From Mucilaginibacter ginsenosidivorax (GTDB lineage: Bacteria; Bacteroidota; Bacteroidia; Sphingobacteriales; Sphingobacteriaceae): a stretch of DNA of 64,000 bases. The notes under the pieces are model-generated. The model was not told where the DNA came from, did no database searches, and worked only from the letters and a program-made list of their open reading frames with translations. A program made the translations under genes and the position numbers. Below are positions 38,397-46,884 of the stretch, one piece after another (position 1 is the stretch's first letter; the number at the start of each line of letters is the position of its first letter). The stretch covers positions 434,001 to 498,000 of the forward strand of contig NZ_CP042437.1 of the NCBI RefSeq assembly GCF_007971525.1, written 5' to 3'.

Positions 38397-38957
38397 TTAC
38401 ACGGTTGAATCGAGCGGCTGTGGTTCATCATATCCGGCATTCAGAAACGGAGGGCGCTCTTTTTTGAATATGGCAGCTGTAATAAGCGCGATGATTACTC
38501 CCATAATTATAGTACCTATCAAGCCAAAAACAGCCATAATTCCAGGTTTCATGAATTTACGCGTCATGGACATCGCTGTATCAATTTGATCCTGGGACAT
38601 GCCTTTTGCTTGTAATTGTGCCTCTGACGATGCAAGTATTTTTTCAACCATTTCCGGGCTTAGAATAGCAAAGTACAGGTATGTAAAAATAGCAGCGAGT
38701 ATACCCATAAAAACGGAGTATAACAGCCCGGCCTGAAAACCCTGGCCATAAGTTAAATATCCTCCAAGCTGATCGCGATATTCTTTTTGAGAGAGGCACA
38801 AAAACGTAATAAATGGGATATAGCTTATCCACCTTAATTTTGAATTAGGGTCGATATTCGATAAATCGAAGGCGTAAGTAAGTATTATTGATGTTACTAC
38901 GCCAATCAACGCCCATTTTATTGCGGGGGCAGACGGGCTGGCTTTTTTTTCTTCCAT
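38397..38957 (-). CDS. DUF4199-type integral membrane protein
   Basis: A 186-aa protein with four hydrophobic helices: KWALIGVVTSIILTYAF, a short second pair WISYIPFITFLCL, then LTYGQGFQAGLLYSVFMGILAAIFTYLYFAIL and, after a charged loop, GIMAVFGLIGTIIMGVIIALITAAIF. The G-LTYGQGF--G segment before TM3 is the mark of this Bacteroidota family, whose function is unknown. Its nearest neighbour upstream is a diverged relative, so the two probably arose by duplication. It has its own terminator and a 200-bp gap upstream. Confidence 0.8.
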   Translation of the reverse strand: MEEKKASPSAPAIKWALIGVVTSIILTYAFDLSNIDPNSKLRWISYIPFITFLCLSQKEYRDQLGGYLTYGQGFQAGLLYSVFMGILAAIFTYLYFAILSPEMVEKILASSEAQLQAKGMSQDQIDTAMSMTRKFMKPGIMAVFGLIGTIIMGVIIALITAAIFKKERPPFLNAGYDEPQPLDSTV

Positions 38958-39085
38958 GAGATTGTAGGTTTATTTTTTGTTTCCCTAAATTAACTAATAT
39001 TTTAGAAATCCGCTATGCCACCCTACATTTATTTGATACCTGCCGGCAACTTCAACTGCTGTACTGCTTACTGTACAAATTAAAA

Positions 39086-39112
39086 AAGGCCTTCCCGGAT
39101 GGGGAAAGGCCT
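39086..39112 (-). terminator. Terminator of the second DUF4199-type gene
   Basis: AGGCCTTCCC-GGAT-GGGGAAAGGCCT, a GC-rich stem with one bulge, 45 bp downstream of the stop of the - strand gene. Confidence 0.7.
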
Positions 39113-39157
39113 GCAAAAATCATATCTACTTATTGGTTATATCGACGCGCCGCCTGT

Positions 39158-39733
39158 TCAGGTCCTATAAACCTGCTGTTCGTTTTTAAAAAATGCGGCA
39201 AAAATCAGGGCCAACACAAACAGAAATATAATACTAATTCCTAACGATTGAATTTGCTGTCCTACAGTGATATTTTTTTCGCCCTCTAACGCCTTTTTCA
39301 TATCACTTATCTTAGCATCCACATCCTTTGCGTTTGCAGGGTTTTCGGCCTTCAATTTATTTAGTGCAGCAATCATTGCCGTCTCTGTTTTTTGCAGCAT
39401 ATCAGGCTCAATAACTTTGGCAAAAACATTGTCTTTAATTATAAACACTAATAAGTACGAAGCAAAAAACATGATAAAAATACAGGTTGTTGCCTGGCGC
39501 ACATTCCAGTACCCCCCTATTTTTTTTCTGAGACTCATACAAAACAAAATGGCTATCCCAATTGGCAACACATACGAAAACAGCACCGAGCCAACGGTTA
39601 CTGTAACAGCAGTTTTTGCCACCAGTATCATAAAATAAAAATAAATGATACTTACAACAGATAACACACACCCCAAAATCAACCCGTTGATTAATCCTTG
39701 TACTTTTATTTTTTTGTTTATCTCTTCGCTCAT
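39158..39733 (-). CDS. DUF4199-type integral membrane protein, second copy
   Basis: 191 aa, four hydrophobic helices arranged as in its neighbour (VQGLINGLILGCVLSVVSIIYFYF; VGSVLFSYVLPIGIAILFCM; VRQATTCIFIMFFASYLLVFII; SLGISIIFLFVLALIFAAFF). A charged periplasmic or cytoplasmic loop of about 60 residues (EPDMLQKTETAMIAALNKLK) separates TM3 and TM4, as in the other copy. The family function is unknown. It lies 30 bp downstream of the acidic-protein gene, so may be co-transcribed with it and with pyrC-like gene further up. Confidence 0.75.
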   Translation of the reverse strand: MSEEINKKIKVQGLINGLILGCVLSVVSIIYFYFMILVAKTAVTVTVGSVLFSYVLPIGIAILFCMSLRKKIGGYWNVRQATTCIFIMFFASYLLVFIIKDNVFAKVIEPDMLQKTETAMIAALNKLKAENPANAKDVDAKISDMKKALEGEKNITVGQQIQSLGISIIFLFVLALIFAAFFKNEQQVYRT

Positions 39734-39763
39734 GCTTACATGTAATTAAGGCAACCTAACTGC

Positions 39764-40432
39764 CTATTGAAAATTGATCAGGATCTCTAAAACAGCCATA
39801 TCAAAATCAGCTTCCAATGCGTTTTCGGCTATAATAGCCTTTGCCTCGGGCGATGGATCGATATTTTGAAAAAAGCACATTACCGGGTAAAACAGTTCGG
39901 CCAGTTCAGAGTCTTCGGGCAAGCTGTTGGCTACGTTTGCAATTTCTTCTACCGGGCTTTCCATCAATATCTGGTTAGCTATAATAGGCTCGTAAATGCG
40001 GTATTCGTCCTGGAACTCGTCTTCATCAACCAATAAAAATTCTTTCAGGTAATCTTCCAACTCGGGCTCAATATCCTCGTCTTCACACTCGTTTAAGTAC
40101 AGGAGCAGGTTTAACAGCTCGGTACCGCGGTCAAGGGTTTGTTCTTCAATATCTTCCCACTCGGGGGTATCCAGGTAATCTTCTTCCAGTTTTTTTACAT
40201 CGGCGCTAAAAAAGTTGATCATCAGCAGATCAAAAAACACCTCGCGCAGCACCTCAACCTGTGGGTTGTTGTCAAATACCTCGTCCAAAGCGTCAACCTT
40301 TGTGAGGAAATCCTCGTCGGAAATAAAAACATCGCCGAAATCGCCGGTTAATACGGTTGCATCAAAGCTGTTATATTTAGAAAATGCCTCTAAGGCAGCC
40401 TGGAAGGCCGTTTCTATTTTTGGATCTATCAT
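39764..40432 (-). CDS. Hypothetical acidic alpha-helical protein
   Basis: I do not recognise this 222-aa protein. It is strikingly acidic (long runs of Asp and Glu such as EDEDIEPELEDYLKEFLLVDEDEFQDE), almost free of Lys/Arg clusters, with no signal peptide or membrane helix, and reads as an all-helical repeat protein. It lies 6 bp downstream of the dihydroorotase-like gene, so the two are surely one transcript, and 30 bp upstream of the DUF4199-type gene. A chaperone-like or regulatory partner is possible but unsupported. Confidence 0.75.
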   Translation of the reverse strand: MIDPKIETAFQAALEAFSKYNSFDATVLTGDFGDVFISDEDFLTKVDALDEVFDNNPQVEVLREVFFDLLMINFFSADVKKLEEDYLDTPEWEDIEEQTLDRGTELLNLLLYLNECEDEDIEPELEDYLKEFLLVDEDEFQDEYRIYEPIIANQILMESPVEEIANVANSLPEDSELAELFYPVMCFFQNIDPSPEAKAIIAENALEADFDMAVLEILINFQ

Positions 40433-40438
40433 GTTTTT

Positions 40439-41689
40439 CTATTTAGATATTTGTTTGTTGTTATAGGTTAACAGCACTTTTCCTTTTAAAGTATCGCCAA
40501 TAAAAGGCGAGTTTACCGATTTTGATACATTGCTTTTGCTATTATATTCCCACTCTGCATCAATGTCAAAAAGCACTAGGTTGGCCTTTTCACCTTCGGC
40601 TATTACGGGCACATCAACGCCAAGTATCTCACGCGGGTTGATGGCCAGTTTTTCTACCAGCAATTCAACAGGCAAACCTGCTTCAAGGGCCAGTGGCAAC
40701 GCCGTTTGAAAGCCAACCATACCATAAGCTGCTACCTCAAACTCAACATCTTTAAATTCAATTTCGTGCGGTGTATGCTGCGATACGATAGCATCGATGG
40801 TGCCATCTTTTAAGCCCTTTAACAGGGCTTTTACATCATCTTTGGTACGCAGGGGTGGCTTTACCTTGTATTGGCTATCAAAGCCTAATAAGGATTCGTC
40901 GGTAAGTATTAAATGGTGTGCCGCAACATCGCAGGTAACTTCCAAACCTTTACGTTTGGCTTCCCGGATAAGCTCGACAGAGCGTGCGGTTGATATGGTA
41001 CTAAAGTGTATTTTAGATACCGTGTATTCGGCCAGGTAAAGGTCGCGTGCAATCATCAGCTCTTCAGCAAGCGACGGGATCCCCTTCATACCCAGTAAGG
41101 TGCTAATTTCGCCTTCATTCACTTTGGCTTTGCCTGCTATCGCTGTATCTTCGGGATAGGAAAATACCATCGCATCAAATCCTTGTGCATACAGTAAAGC
41201 ACGTTCCATCAAGCCAGCGTCCTGTACGGGGCGGTTACCATCGGTAAAAGCTTTGGCGCCACTCAGGTACATATCATACATTTCGGCAAGGTCTTTGCCC
41301 TCGCGCTTGTGTGATATAGTGCCTAAGGGAAAAACATCTACCAAATTCCCTCTCGACCGGTTTATCAGATATTCTACCTCGGCTTTAGAGTGCACCGGGT
41401 TGGCAGTATTTGGCATCATGGCCAGACCGGTAAAACCTCCGGCGGCGGCGGCCTGTGTACCAGATTTAATATCTTCCTTAGTTTCCAATCCCAACTCGCC
41501 AATATTGCAGTTCAAATCAAAAAAACCGGGTGATACATATTTGCCTTCGCCCTCAAATAACATGGCATCGGCTTCAATATCATTGGCGATGCGGGCGATA
41601 AGTCCGTTTTCAATTAAAATATCGGCAACTTGTTGGTGAAAGGGTGATCCGGGATCAAGGATAGTGGCAGATTTGATAAGCAAATTCAT
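40439..41689 (-). CDS. Dihydroorotase homologue lacking metal ligands (PyrC'-like)
   Basis: An amidohydrolase-fold protein matching class I dihydroorotase along its length (416 aa). Known enzymes carry HxH after the first barrel strand, a His near 180, a His near 231 and a catalytic Asp near 304. Here the first motif reads DLNCNIG (Asn60, Asn62), the second SYPED (Tyr178), the third HFSTIST (Thr231) and the last SQHTPH (Gln304). All main ligands are gone, as in the non-catalytic PyrC' subunits that partner aspartate transcarbamoylase. I therefore expect a structural or regulatory pyrimidine protein, not an active enzyme. Start ATG 41689 is preferred over GTG 41695. Confidence 0.88.
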   Translation of the reverse strand: MNLLIKSATILDPGSPFHQQVADILIENGLIARIANDIEADAMLFEGEGKYVSPGFFDLNCNIGELGLETKEDIKSGTQAAAAGGFTGLAMMPNTANPVHSKAEVEYLINRSRGNLVDVFPLGTISHKREGKDLAEMYDMYLSGAKAFTDGNRPVQDAGLMERALLYAQGFDAMVFSYPEDTAIAGKAKVNEGEISTLLGMKGIPSLAEELMIARDLYLAEYTVSKIHFSTISTARSVELIREAKRKGLEVTCDVAAHHLILTDESLLGFDSQYKVKPPLRTKDDVKALLKGLKDGTIDAIVSQHTPHEIEFKDVEFEVAAYGMVGFQTALPLALEAGLPVELLVEKLAINPREILGVDVPVIAEGEKANLVLFDIDAEWEYNSKSNVSKSVNSPFIGDTLKGKVLLTYNNKQISK

Positions 41690-41716
41690 TAGCACTGCTT
41701 TAAGGGATTTTGTTGT

Positions 41717-43765
41717 TTAAACCGGTTGCTTTACCACCGGAACACCGGGTTTAAAATACCTGATGAGCGCAATTTCGGCAGCCAGAAAAATCAATGCCAA
41801 AATTATACAAAGTTTCCATAATTGCGTGCCTAAATTTGCTTCGGCAACAATACCTTTTAAAGATGCGTTACCTCCTGTAATAAAGGCGCTTGACTTTGGC
41901 ATAATTTGTTTTAATGCCGCAGCGTCAAGATAACTCATATCCGATTCGCTCCTGTTATCATTAAAAGCCAGTGTAGCCAGTGTGCTATCCTGCTTTTTCA
42001 AAGTGTAAATTCCGGGCTCATGCAATTGATCCGATATGTACAGCAATGTGCTCCCCTCCTGCTGCCTGACATCGGGTATTGTGCTTTGGTCGCCCCTGCT
42101 CAATTTAAACAATTGTTTCTCGGCAATTTGCACCGGTGGAATTTCTAAAGTTTCATCCTGCCCCAAAGTGTAAAATAAGGGCAGGTCATGACCGCTCAGC
42201 AAAGCAATCCTGAACAATACGGGTACAAAAAGCGCATGGCGTGGCAGATTGCTAAATTCCTCATCTAACGGAACTGCAGCTACATACACCTTGCCCCTGC
42301 CACTGTTATATCCGGCCCAAAAAGTTGGGCCGCCGGTTAGCGTCATCAGGTTATCGGCAACACTATGGGCAGCACTTAATTGGAAATATTTTTTTGCAAC
42401 AGGCAAATCGGGATTTTGAGGAAAGCTTTCGAATACCCCCTTAAATACAGGGCTTTGTCTGTCAATGCCGGATACCTTGTTTGTCTCGGTAATTAGTTTT
42501 TCCGGGTAGGCGGCGTTCATCCCCTGCAGGAATGACCGGTAATTAGCCAGATCGGCATTGGCTGAGGGGAAAACTACCAGGGTACCTCCTTTTGAAACGT
42601 AAGTTTTTAGCTGCTGCGCCAACCCGGTAGATATCGTTTTAACGTCGCTTATAGCAATTATGGGATAAGCGCTCAACGCAGCGTAATCCACATTGCCATC
42701 CGGTACATGGACGGTTTTAAAAAAAGGATCGGCTGCAAAAACAGCTTTCAGGTACAGGTTTGGTGTTCCCGCATCAATAAGCAAAACAGGCATTTGTTGT
42801 GCCACGTTAAAACTAAAATAAAACCTGTTATCAAAAGTGATGGGGTTATCCTGTAATTGCACCTCACCCTGCTGCCAGCCCGCCTGCAAACCCATAAACG
42901 ACAAGGTGTCGTTTTGTGCCGACCGTGCAGCCACAGTATAGCTGCCTAAAGCCTTTTGTGCGCCGTTAATTAAAACTTTTAACGGGATTTTTTCGGCATT
43001 TTCGTCGGCATAGTTATGCAGCCGCACTACCAGCTTTTCACTTTCGCCAGGGCGATGAACAGCACTGAGCAGCCAAACAGAATCAACTGCTACGTTGGGC
43101 AGATTTCCAGCTTTCAGTTGAATAAAGCTATACGCAACGCCGCTATCCGTTTTCAGCGGCTTAGCGGCCATGTTTTTTTGCAGATCGGATATAATATAAG
43201 CAAATTTTGCAGCGCCCGGCTGGCTTAACAGTAAACTTTGTTGCCTGCTTACTATTTGCTGTAAGTTACGGCTTTGTGCGCTAATCTTTACCTGGTCTAC
43301 CGCATCATTAAACTCATCGCGGCTGAGCAAGCGCTGATGCTTGCCCTCAAAATCTTGTGTAAGCAGCTGAAAGCGATCATTTATATTATATGCCGACGCT
43401 ATTTCTTTAGCTTTTTGCCTGGCATCATCCAGCAATGAACCCTCGCGGTTAAGGGTTTGCATGGAGTATGAATTATCTACAAAAATACTTACTACGTTTT
43501 GCCTGCCCGCAACGCCTGAATTTTGGCCAGGGATAAATGGCCTTGCAAATGCTAAAACCAAAAATGTTAATGCGATTAGCCTTGATGCCAATATTAAGCG
43601 CTCCCTCAAATTTCGGCGGGACGACTGCTGCTCCTGGATCTCCTTTAAAAACTGAACATTGCTAAAATTAACCTTCTGAAACTTACGAAAGTTGAACAGG
43701 TGAATAATTACCGGGATGGCTAACGTTAGCAATGCAAATAAAAAAGCCGGGTAGATGAAGTGCAT
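41717..43765 (-). CDS. BatA-domain protein with von Willebrand factor A-like region
   Basis: A 682-aa inner-membrane protein. The N terminus (FIYPAFLFALLTLAIPVIIHLFNFRKFQKVNFSNVQFL) is the double-transmembrane BatA/aerotolerance N-terminal domain, with the second helix at LILASRLIALTFLVLAFARPF. A VWA-like domain follows with the metal-site start VSIFVDNSYSM (DxSxS form) near residue 90. The middle resembles a glutamine-amidotransferase-like fold (YVSKGGTLVVFPSANADL) and the last helix is LWKLCIILALIFLAAEIALI. Such proteins occur with MoxR/Bat stress operons in Bacteroidota, but no moxR gene is next to this one. Function unproven. Confidence 0.85.
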   Translation of the reverse strand: MHFIYPAFLFALLTLAIPVIIHLFNFRKFQKVNFSNVQFLKEIQEQQSSRRNLRERLILASRLIALTFLVLAFARPFIPGQNSGVAGRQNVVSIFVDNSYSMQTLNREGSLLDDARQKAKEIASAYNINDRFQLLTQDFEGKHQRLLSRDEFNDAVDQVKISAQSRNLQQIVSRQQSLLLSQPGAAKFAYIISDLQKNMAAKPLKTDSGVAYSFIQLKAGNLPNVAVDSVWLLSAVHRPGESEKLVVRLHNYADENAEKIPLKVLINGAQKALGSYTVAARSAQNDTLSFMGLQAGWQQGEVQLQDNPITFDNRFYFSFNVAQQMPVLLIDAGTPNLYLKAVFAADPFFKTVHVPDGNVDYAALSAYPIIAISDVKTISTGLAQQLKTYVSKGGTLVVFPSANADLANYRSFLQGMNAAYPEKLITETNKVSGIDRQSPVFKGVFESFPQNPDLPVAKKYFQLSAAHSVADNLMTLTGGPTFWAGYNSGRGKVYVAAVPLDEEFSNLPRHALFVPVLFRIALLSGHDLPLFYTLGQDETLEIPPVQIAEKQLFKLSRGDQSTIPDVRQQEGSTLLYISDQLHEPGIYTLKKQDSTLATLAFNDNRSESDMSYLDAAALKQIMPKSSAFITGGNASLKGIVAEANLGTQLWKLCIILALIFLAAEIALIRYFKPGVPVVKQPV

Positions 43766-43774
43766 TTTTTGGGA

Positions 43775-43918
43775 TTACAGATTTCAGATGTGCAAATATG
43801 CAGATTATTCTTTTCATGTCGTTGCGGGTGCCCATTAGGTAAAGCCTAATGAGTACCCACAATAATATAGAAGTTATCCCTCAATCTGCACATCTGTAAT
43901 CTGAAATCTGCACATCTG
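43775..43918. repeat. Imperfect inverted repeat of ATTTCAGATGTGCA-type words
   Basis: Words such as GATTTCAGATGTGCA near the left and TCTGAAATCTGCACATCTG near the right form an imperfect inverted repeat with further direct copies (GCACATCTGTAATCTGAAATC). It fills the gap between the BatA-type and fucosidase genes. Dispersed-repeat DNA or a loose terminator for the - strand fucosidase. Confidence 0.5.
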
Positions 43919-43919
43919 C

Positions 43920-45341
43920 CTATAGCTTCGGTTCATTATAAACCTGGAACTCGGCTATGCTTGGTGCCTCATCATAAGTTTGGATAGACATACGCACTTT
44001 GTCGCCTTTTACCTGGGCAAAGCGGTTTACTTTAACGCGGCTGAGGTTTTCGCCTTCAAATAAAGTTTTCCAGGTGGCGCCGTCAAGGTATTCCAGCTTG
44101 TATTTTTTAATATTGGGTTTGCGTTCAAATACCACTATGGTGTTAAAAGCCTGACCCGGTTTCAAAGTAACCTCGTACCATGGGTTTTTCACCCTTGGGT
44201 TTGACTGCCACACAGTGCTAAAATCATCGTCATTAGCAAAATCCATAATTTCGGAGTCATCGCTCCAGCTTGAATTGGCCGGTGCATGCTTAGCCAGGTT
44301 ATGCGATACAATGGGCGGGCCTGTTTCGCCTAATTTACCTACCGGCCCTTCATTTTTCCATAGTTGCCCTATTTGTTTTAATCCGGCAAGCGCGTTATCG
44401 TCCATCAATCCATCGGTATTTGGCGCTACGTTCAGTATAAAATTACAGCTGGCATTATTAAGCGGAATCAAAGTTTCGTTCACAAACTTATTTACATCGC
44501 GGATTGGCGTTGTTGGGAAATCTGTTTTCCAAAACCAGTTAGCCTGGATAGGCAGGCACGCCAAAGCCGGCATTTTATTGGTTTCTTTTGATAAACGCTG
44601 GCCGGCACCCATTTCATAGGTTTTAATATCGGTGTAATATAAACCATCGCCGGGGTATTTGGCGCCGTTTAAATCCATCATCAGGCAGTTTGGCTGTAAC
44701 GATTTAACCAATTGATAAATCTCCTGGAAAGGAACATCGTCATAAGAAATTCTTGACCATGGTGCATCCCAGCCATCTATAATCAGGGCTTCTATCGGGC
44801 CATAGTTAGTAAGCAATTCGGTGATCTGTTTTTTAATCATCTCGATATGCCTTGGCTGGATCATGTTGGGGCGCAGTTTGTGGTGCGTATCTAAAATAGA
44901 GTAATACAACATTACTTTTAAACCCTGGTCGCGGAAAGCTTTAACATACTCTTTAACAACATCCCGTTTTAAAGGGCTGTTCATTACATTGTAATCGGTG
45001 CTTTTGGTATCCCAGATGCAAAAGCCGCTGTGGTGTTTGGTGGTTAAGCAACCATAGCTCATATTGGCCGATTTTGCTGCCTTTGCCCACTGCACACAAT
45101 CCAGCTTTTTGGGGTTAAACTCCGATGCAGGTGTTTCAGGATCAGGCCAGTCGGCATTTTCGTAAGTGGGGATATTAAAGTGAATGAACATGCCAAAGCG
45201 CAGGTCGACGAATTTTTGCTGCAATACCGACAATGGTTGCTGCGTTTTTGAAATACCCTGGGCGTTTACGTTGGTTACACTTAAAATAAGCGTACAACAA
45301 AAAACCAGCAACAGTTTTGTTTTGATAGTAATATTAATCAT
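43920..45341 (-). CDS. Alpha-L-fucosidase (GH29) with C-terminal carbohydrate-binding domain
   Basis: A secreted 473-aa retaining fucosidase. The signal peptide ends at TNVNAQG (about 28). The TIM barrel shows FVDLRFGMFIHFNIPTY, CLTTKHHSGFCIWDT (the GH29 HH segment) and EALIIDGWDAPW, placing the nucleophile at Asp189. FILNVAPNTDGLMDDNAL closes the barrel. A C-terminal discoidin-like domain (about 345-470; NPWYEVTLKPGQAFNTIVVFE) should bind glycans. It releases fucose from host, plant or self glycans in the periplasm or outside. It stands alone between short repeats, without a SusCD pair. Confidence 0.92.
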   Translation of the reverse strand: MINITIKTKLLLVFCCTLILSVTNVNAQGISKTQQPLSVLQQKFVDLRFGMFIHFNIPTYENADWPDPETPASEFNPKKLDCVQWAKAAKSANMSYGCLTTKHHSGFCIWDTKSTDYNVMNSPLKRDVVKEYVKAFRDQGLKVMLYYSILDTHHKLRPNMIQPRHIEMIKKQITELLTNYGPIEALIIDGWDAPWSRISYDDVPFQEIYQLVKSLQPNCLMMDLNGAKYPGDGLYYTDIKTYEMGAGQRLSKETNKMPALACLPIQANWFWKTDFPTTPIRDVNKFVNETLIPLNNASCNFILNVAPNTDGLMDDNALAGLKQIGQLWKNEGPVGKLGETGPPIVSHNLAKHAPANSSWSDDSEIMDFANDDDFSTVWQSNPRVKNPWYEVTLKPGQAFNTIVVFERKPNIKKYKLEYLDGATWKTLFEGENLSRVKVNRFAQVKGDKVRMSIQTYDEAPSIAEFQVYNEPKL

Positions 45342-45505
45342 AGCAGATAAAATGTTTATTAATTAAGGTTTTTGTAAACAGCTAAGTTTGTTAAAAACGG
45401 CCAACAAAAAATAAATTCATATTGGCATATTATTCAACTATATTAACAACTGCCCACCCTATATCCAATGCTATGTAGTTTAAGTTAAGGAACTAAGGTA
45501 GATTT

Positions 45506-45587
45506 AATATCGAACACCGAATATCCAATTTCGAATAATGAAGGAAAAATTTCGGTGTTGGAGATTCGAAATTCAGTGTTCGATATT
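45506..45587. repeat. Inverted repeat with AATATCGAACACCGAAT arms
   Basis: AATATCGAACACCGAAT (45506-45522) and its reverse complement with one mismatch (45571-45587) flank a 48-bp AT-rich centre. The same 17-mer recurs at 57306, so it is a dispersed repeat. It may serve as a terminator in the gap between the NHL gene and the fucosidase. Confidence 0.7.
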
Positions 45588-45624
45588 ATTTCACTTCTCT
45601 TTCTTTTAACTTAAAAGCATTGCT

Positions 45625-46728
45625 CTATACCCTGGTTAATTTCACCGGAGCTGTATGATAAGCATTCCACTGGCATACGTAAACATTTTTATCCTCATCA
45701 ACACACACATCATGCCCGTGCTGAAAAATGCTGCCTGGCGCTTGTAAAGTAGGCTGTAAAACACCGCTCCTGTACACGGGTGCGGAACCGCCAGGATTTG
45801 AGATCACTTTATTATCTTTATCCAATATGGTTACAAAGCCCGAGTAATCAAACCTGTTACCGCCGGTATCTTTGCTCCAACAAACACCCGCGTAAATATT
45901 TTGGTCATCAATCACTGCCCGGCAAACATACATACCTGGCATATCAATGCGTTTTATGAATTTACCATCCATTGTAAATATCTTAAAGCAGTTTTCCTCG
46001 CGGGAGGTACAAACTAACGTTGGGTTATTCTTGTCGCGGGTATCAACCGTGATACCATGTGCATTCACCAGGTTATGCTCTTTATTGGTGTTGTTATGCC
46101 CGCCAAAATGACGAATATATTGCCCTTTACTATCGTAATGAATAATATAATCAGACCCATAACCATCGGCCACATAAATATCGCCGTTAGGCGCTACGGC
46201 CGTTTCCGTTGGTTTAAAAGGCTCATTGTCTTTATAAACACCAATGGTGCGTGGGTGCCCGATAGCAAATATCAGCCTGCCATCAACCGTGGTTTTTAAC
46301 ACCTGCCCCGATTGACCGTACGAGTTTCCTGTTTTATCAACCGCCCAGCCGCAATCGGTAAGCAGCAGAAAATCTTCGCCGCCTTCCTTGCTGATGGTTA
46401 GCCCATGGCCGCCCGGCAAAGCGGTACCCCAATAGTCAAGCAATTTGCCCGATTTATCAAAAATCAGGATGTTGTTCTGAGTATGATCGCCCAGCATAAT
46501 TAACCGGCCTTTACTATCCTGAACCATTTCGTGGCAATTGGCTAATGGGTGGCTGTTTACGCTAATTTTGGCCCAGCCTTTATCGGCTTTGTAAGTATAG
46601 CCACCCTGTCCTATAATTTGATCGTCGGGTTTAACGTCCTTATGTAAAATGGCAAAACTATTTACCGGCGCGGCGGCCACCAATGCCGAAGCCACAGCGG
46701 TGTTTTTTATAAAATCTCTTCTTTCCAT
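45625..46728 (-). CDS. Tat-exported NHL-repeat six-bladed propeller protein
   Basis: A 367-aa secreted protein. ERRDFIKNTAVASALVAAAPV is a twin-arginine signal (RRDFIK). The body has NHL-type blades: GRLIMLGDHTQNNILIFDKSGKLLDYWG, GDIYVADGYGSDYIIHYDSKGQYIRHFG, TLVCTSREENCFKIFTMDGKFIKRI, and a last blade ending VYVCQWNAYHTAP. This is the architecture of peptidyl-glycine-lyase-like and sugar-binding propellers common in Bacteroidota; no specific catalytic set is proven here. Tat export suggests a folded, possibly metal-containing product. Alone on its strand. Confidence 0.88.
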   Translation of the reverse strand: MERRDFIKNTAVASALVAAAPVNSFAILHKDVKPDDQIIGQGGYTYKADKGWAKISVNSHPLANCHEMVQDSKGRLIMLGDHTQNNILIFDKSGKLLDYWGTALPGGHGLTISKEGGEDFLLLTDCGWAVDKTGNSYGQSGQVLKTTVDGRLIFAIGHPRTIGVYKDNEPFKPTETAVAPNGDIYVADGYGSDYIIHYDSKGQYIRHFGGHNNTNKEHNLVNAHGITVDTRDKNNPTLVCTSREENCFKIFTMDGKFIKRIDMPGMYVCRAVIDDQNIYAGVCWSKDTGGNRFDYSGFVTILDKDNKVISNPGGSAPVYRSGVLQPTLQAPGSIFQHGHDVCVDEDKNVYVCQWNAYHTAPVKLTRV

Positions 46729-46843
46729 GATTTAATAGTATCAAGTAATTAGTATCAGGTATCAAGACAGTCGCGAAACGCGGCTACCTTTCAACGGCTG
46801 TTTAATTGGTTAAAACAGATTCTAATATCAGATTTATTTTTGT

Positions 46844-46859
46844 ATTTGTATATACAAAT
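46844..46859. promoter_or_regulatory. Perfect 16-bp palindrome ATTTGTATATACAAAT
   Basis: Perfectly self-complementary site between the MATE stop and the NHL gene start, 116 bp upstream of the NHL gene. It has the size of a dimeric regulator's operator. A weak terminator is the alternative. Confidence 0.45.
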
Positions 46860-46884
46860 GAAAGATACTTTCAGTGCAGCCGCA

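Noticed and set aside
40439..41695. Active dihydroorotase pyrC
   Set aside because: The residues needed for metal binding and catalysis are replaced at four separate motifs.
43775..43918. Mobile element between the BatA-type and fucosidase genes
   Set aside because: Only short imperfect words repeat, with no target-site duplication or coding content; listed as a plain repeat.
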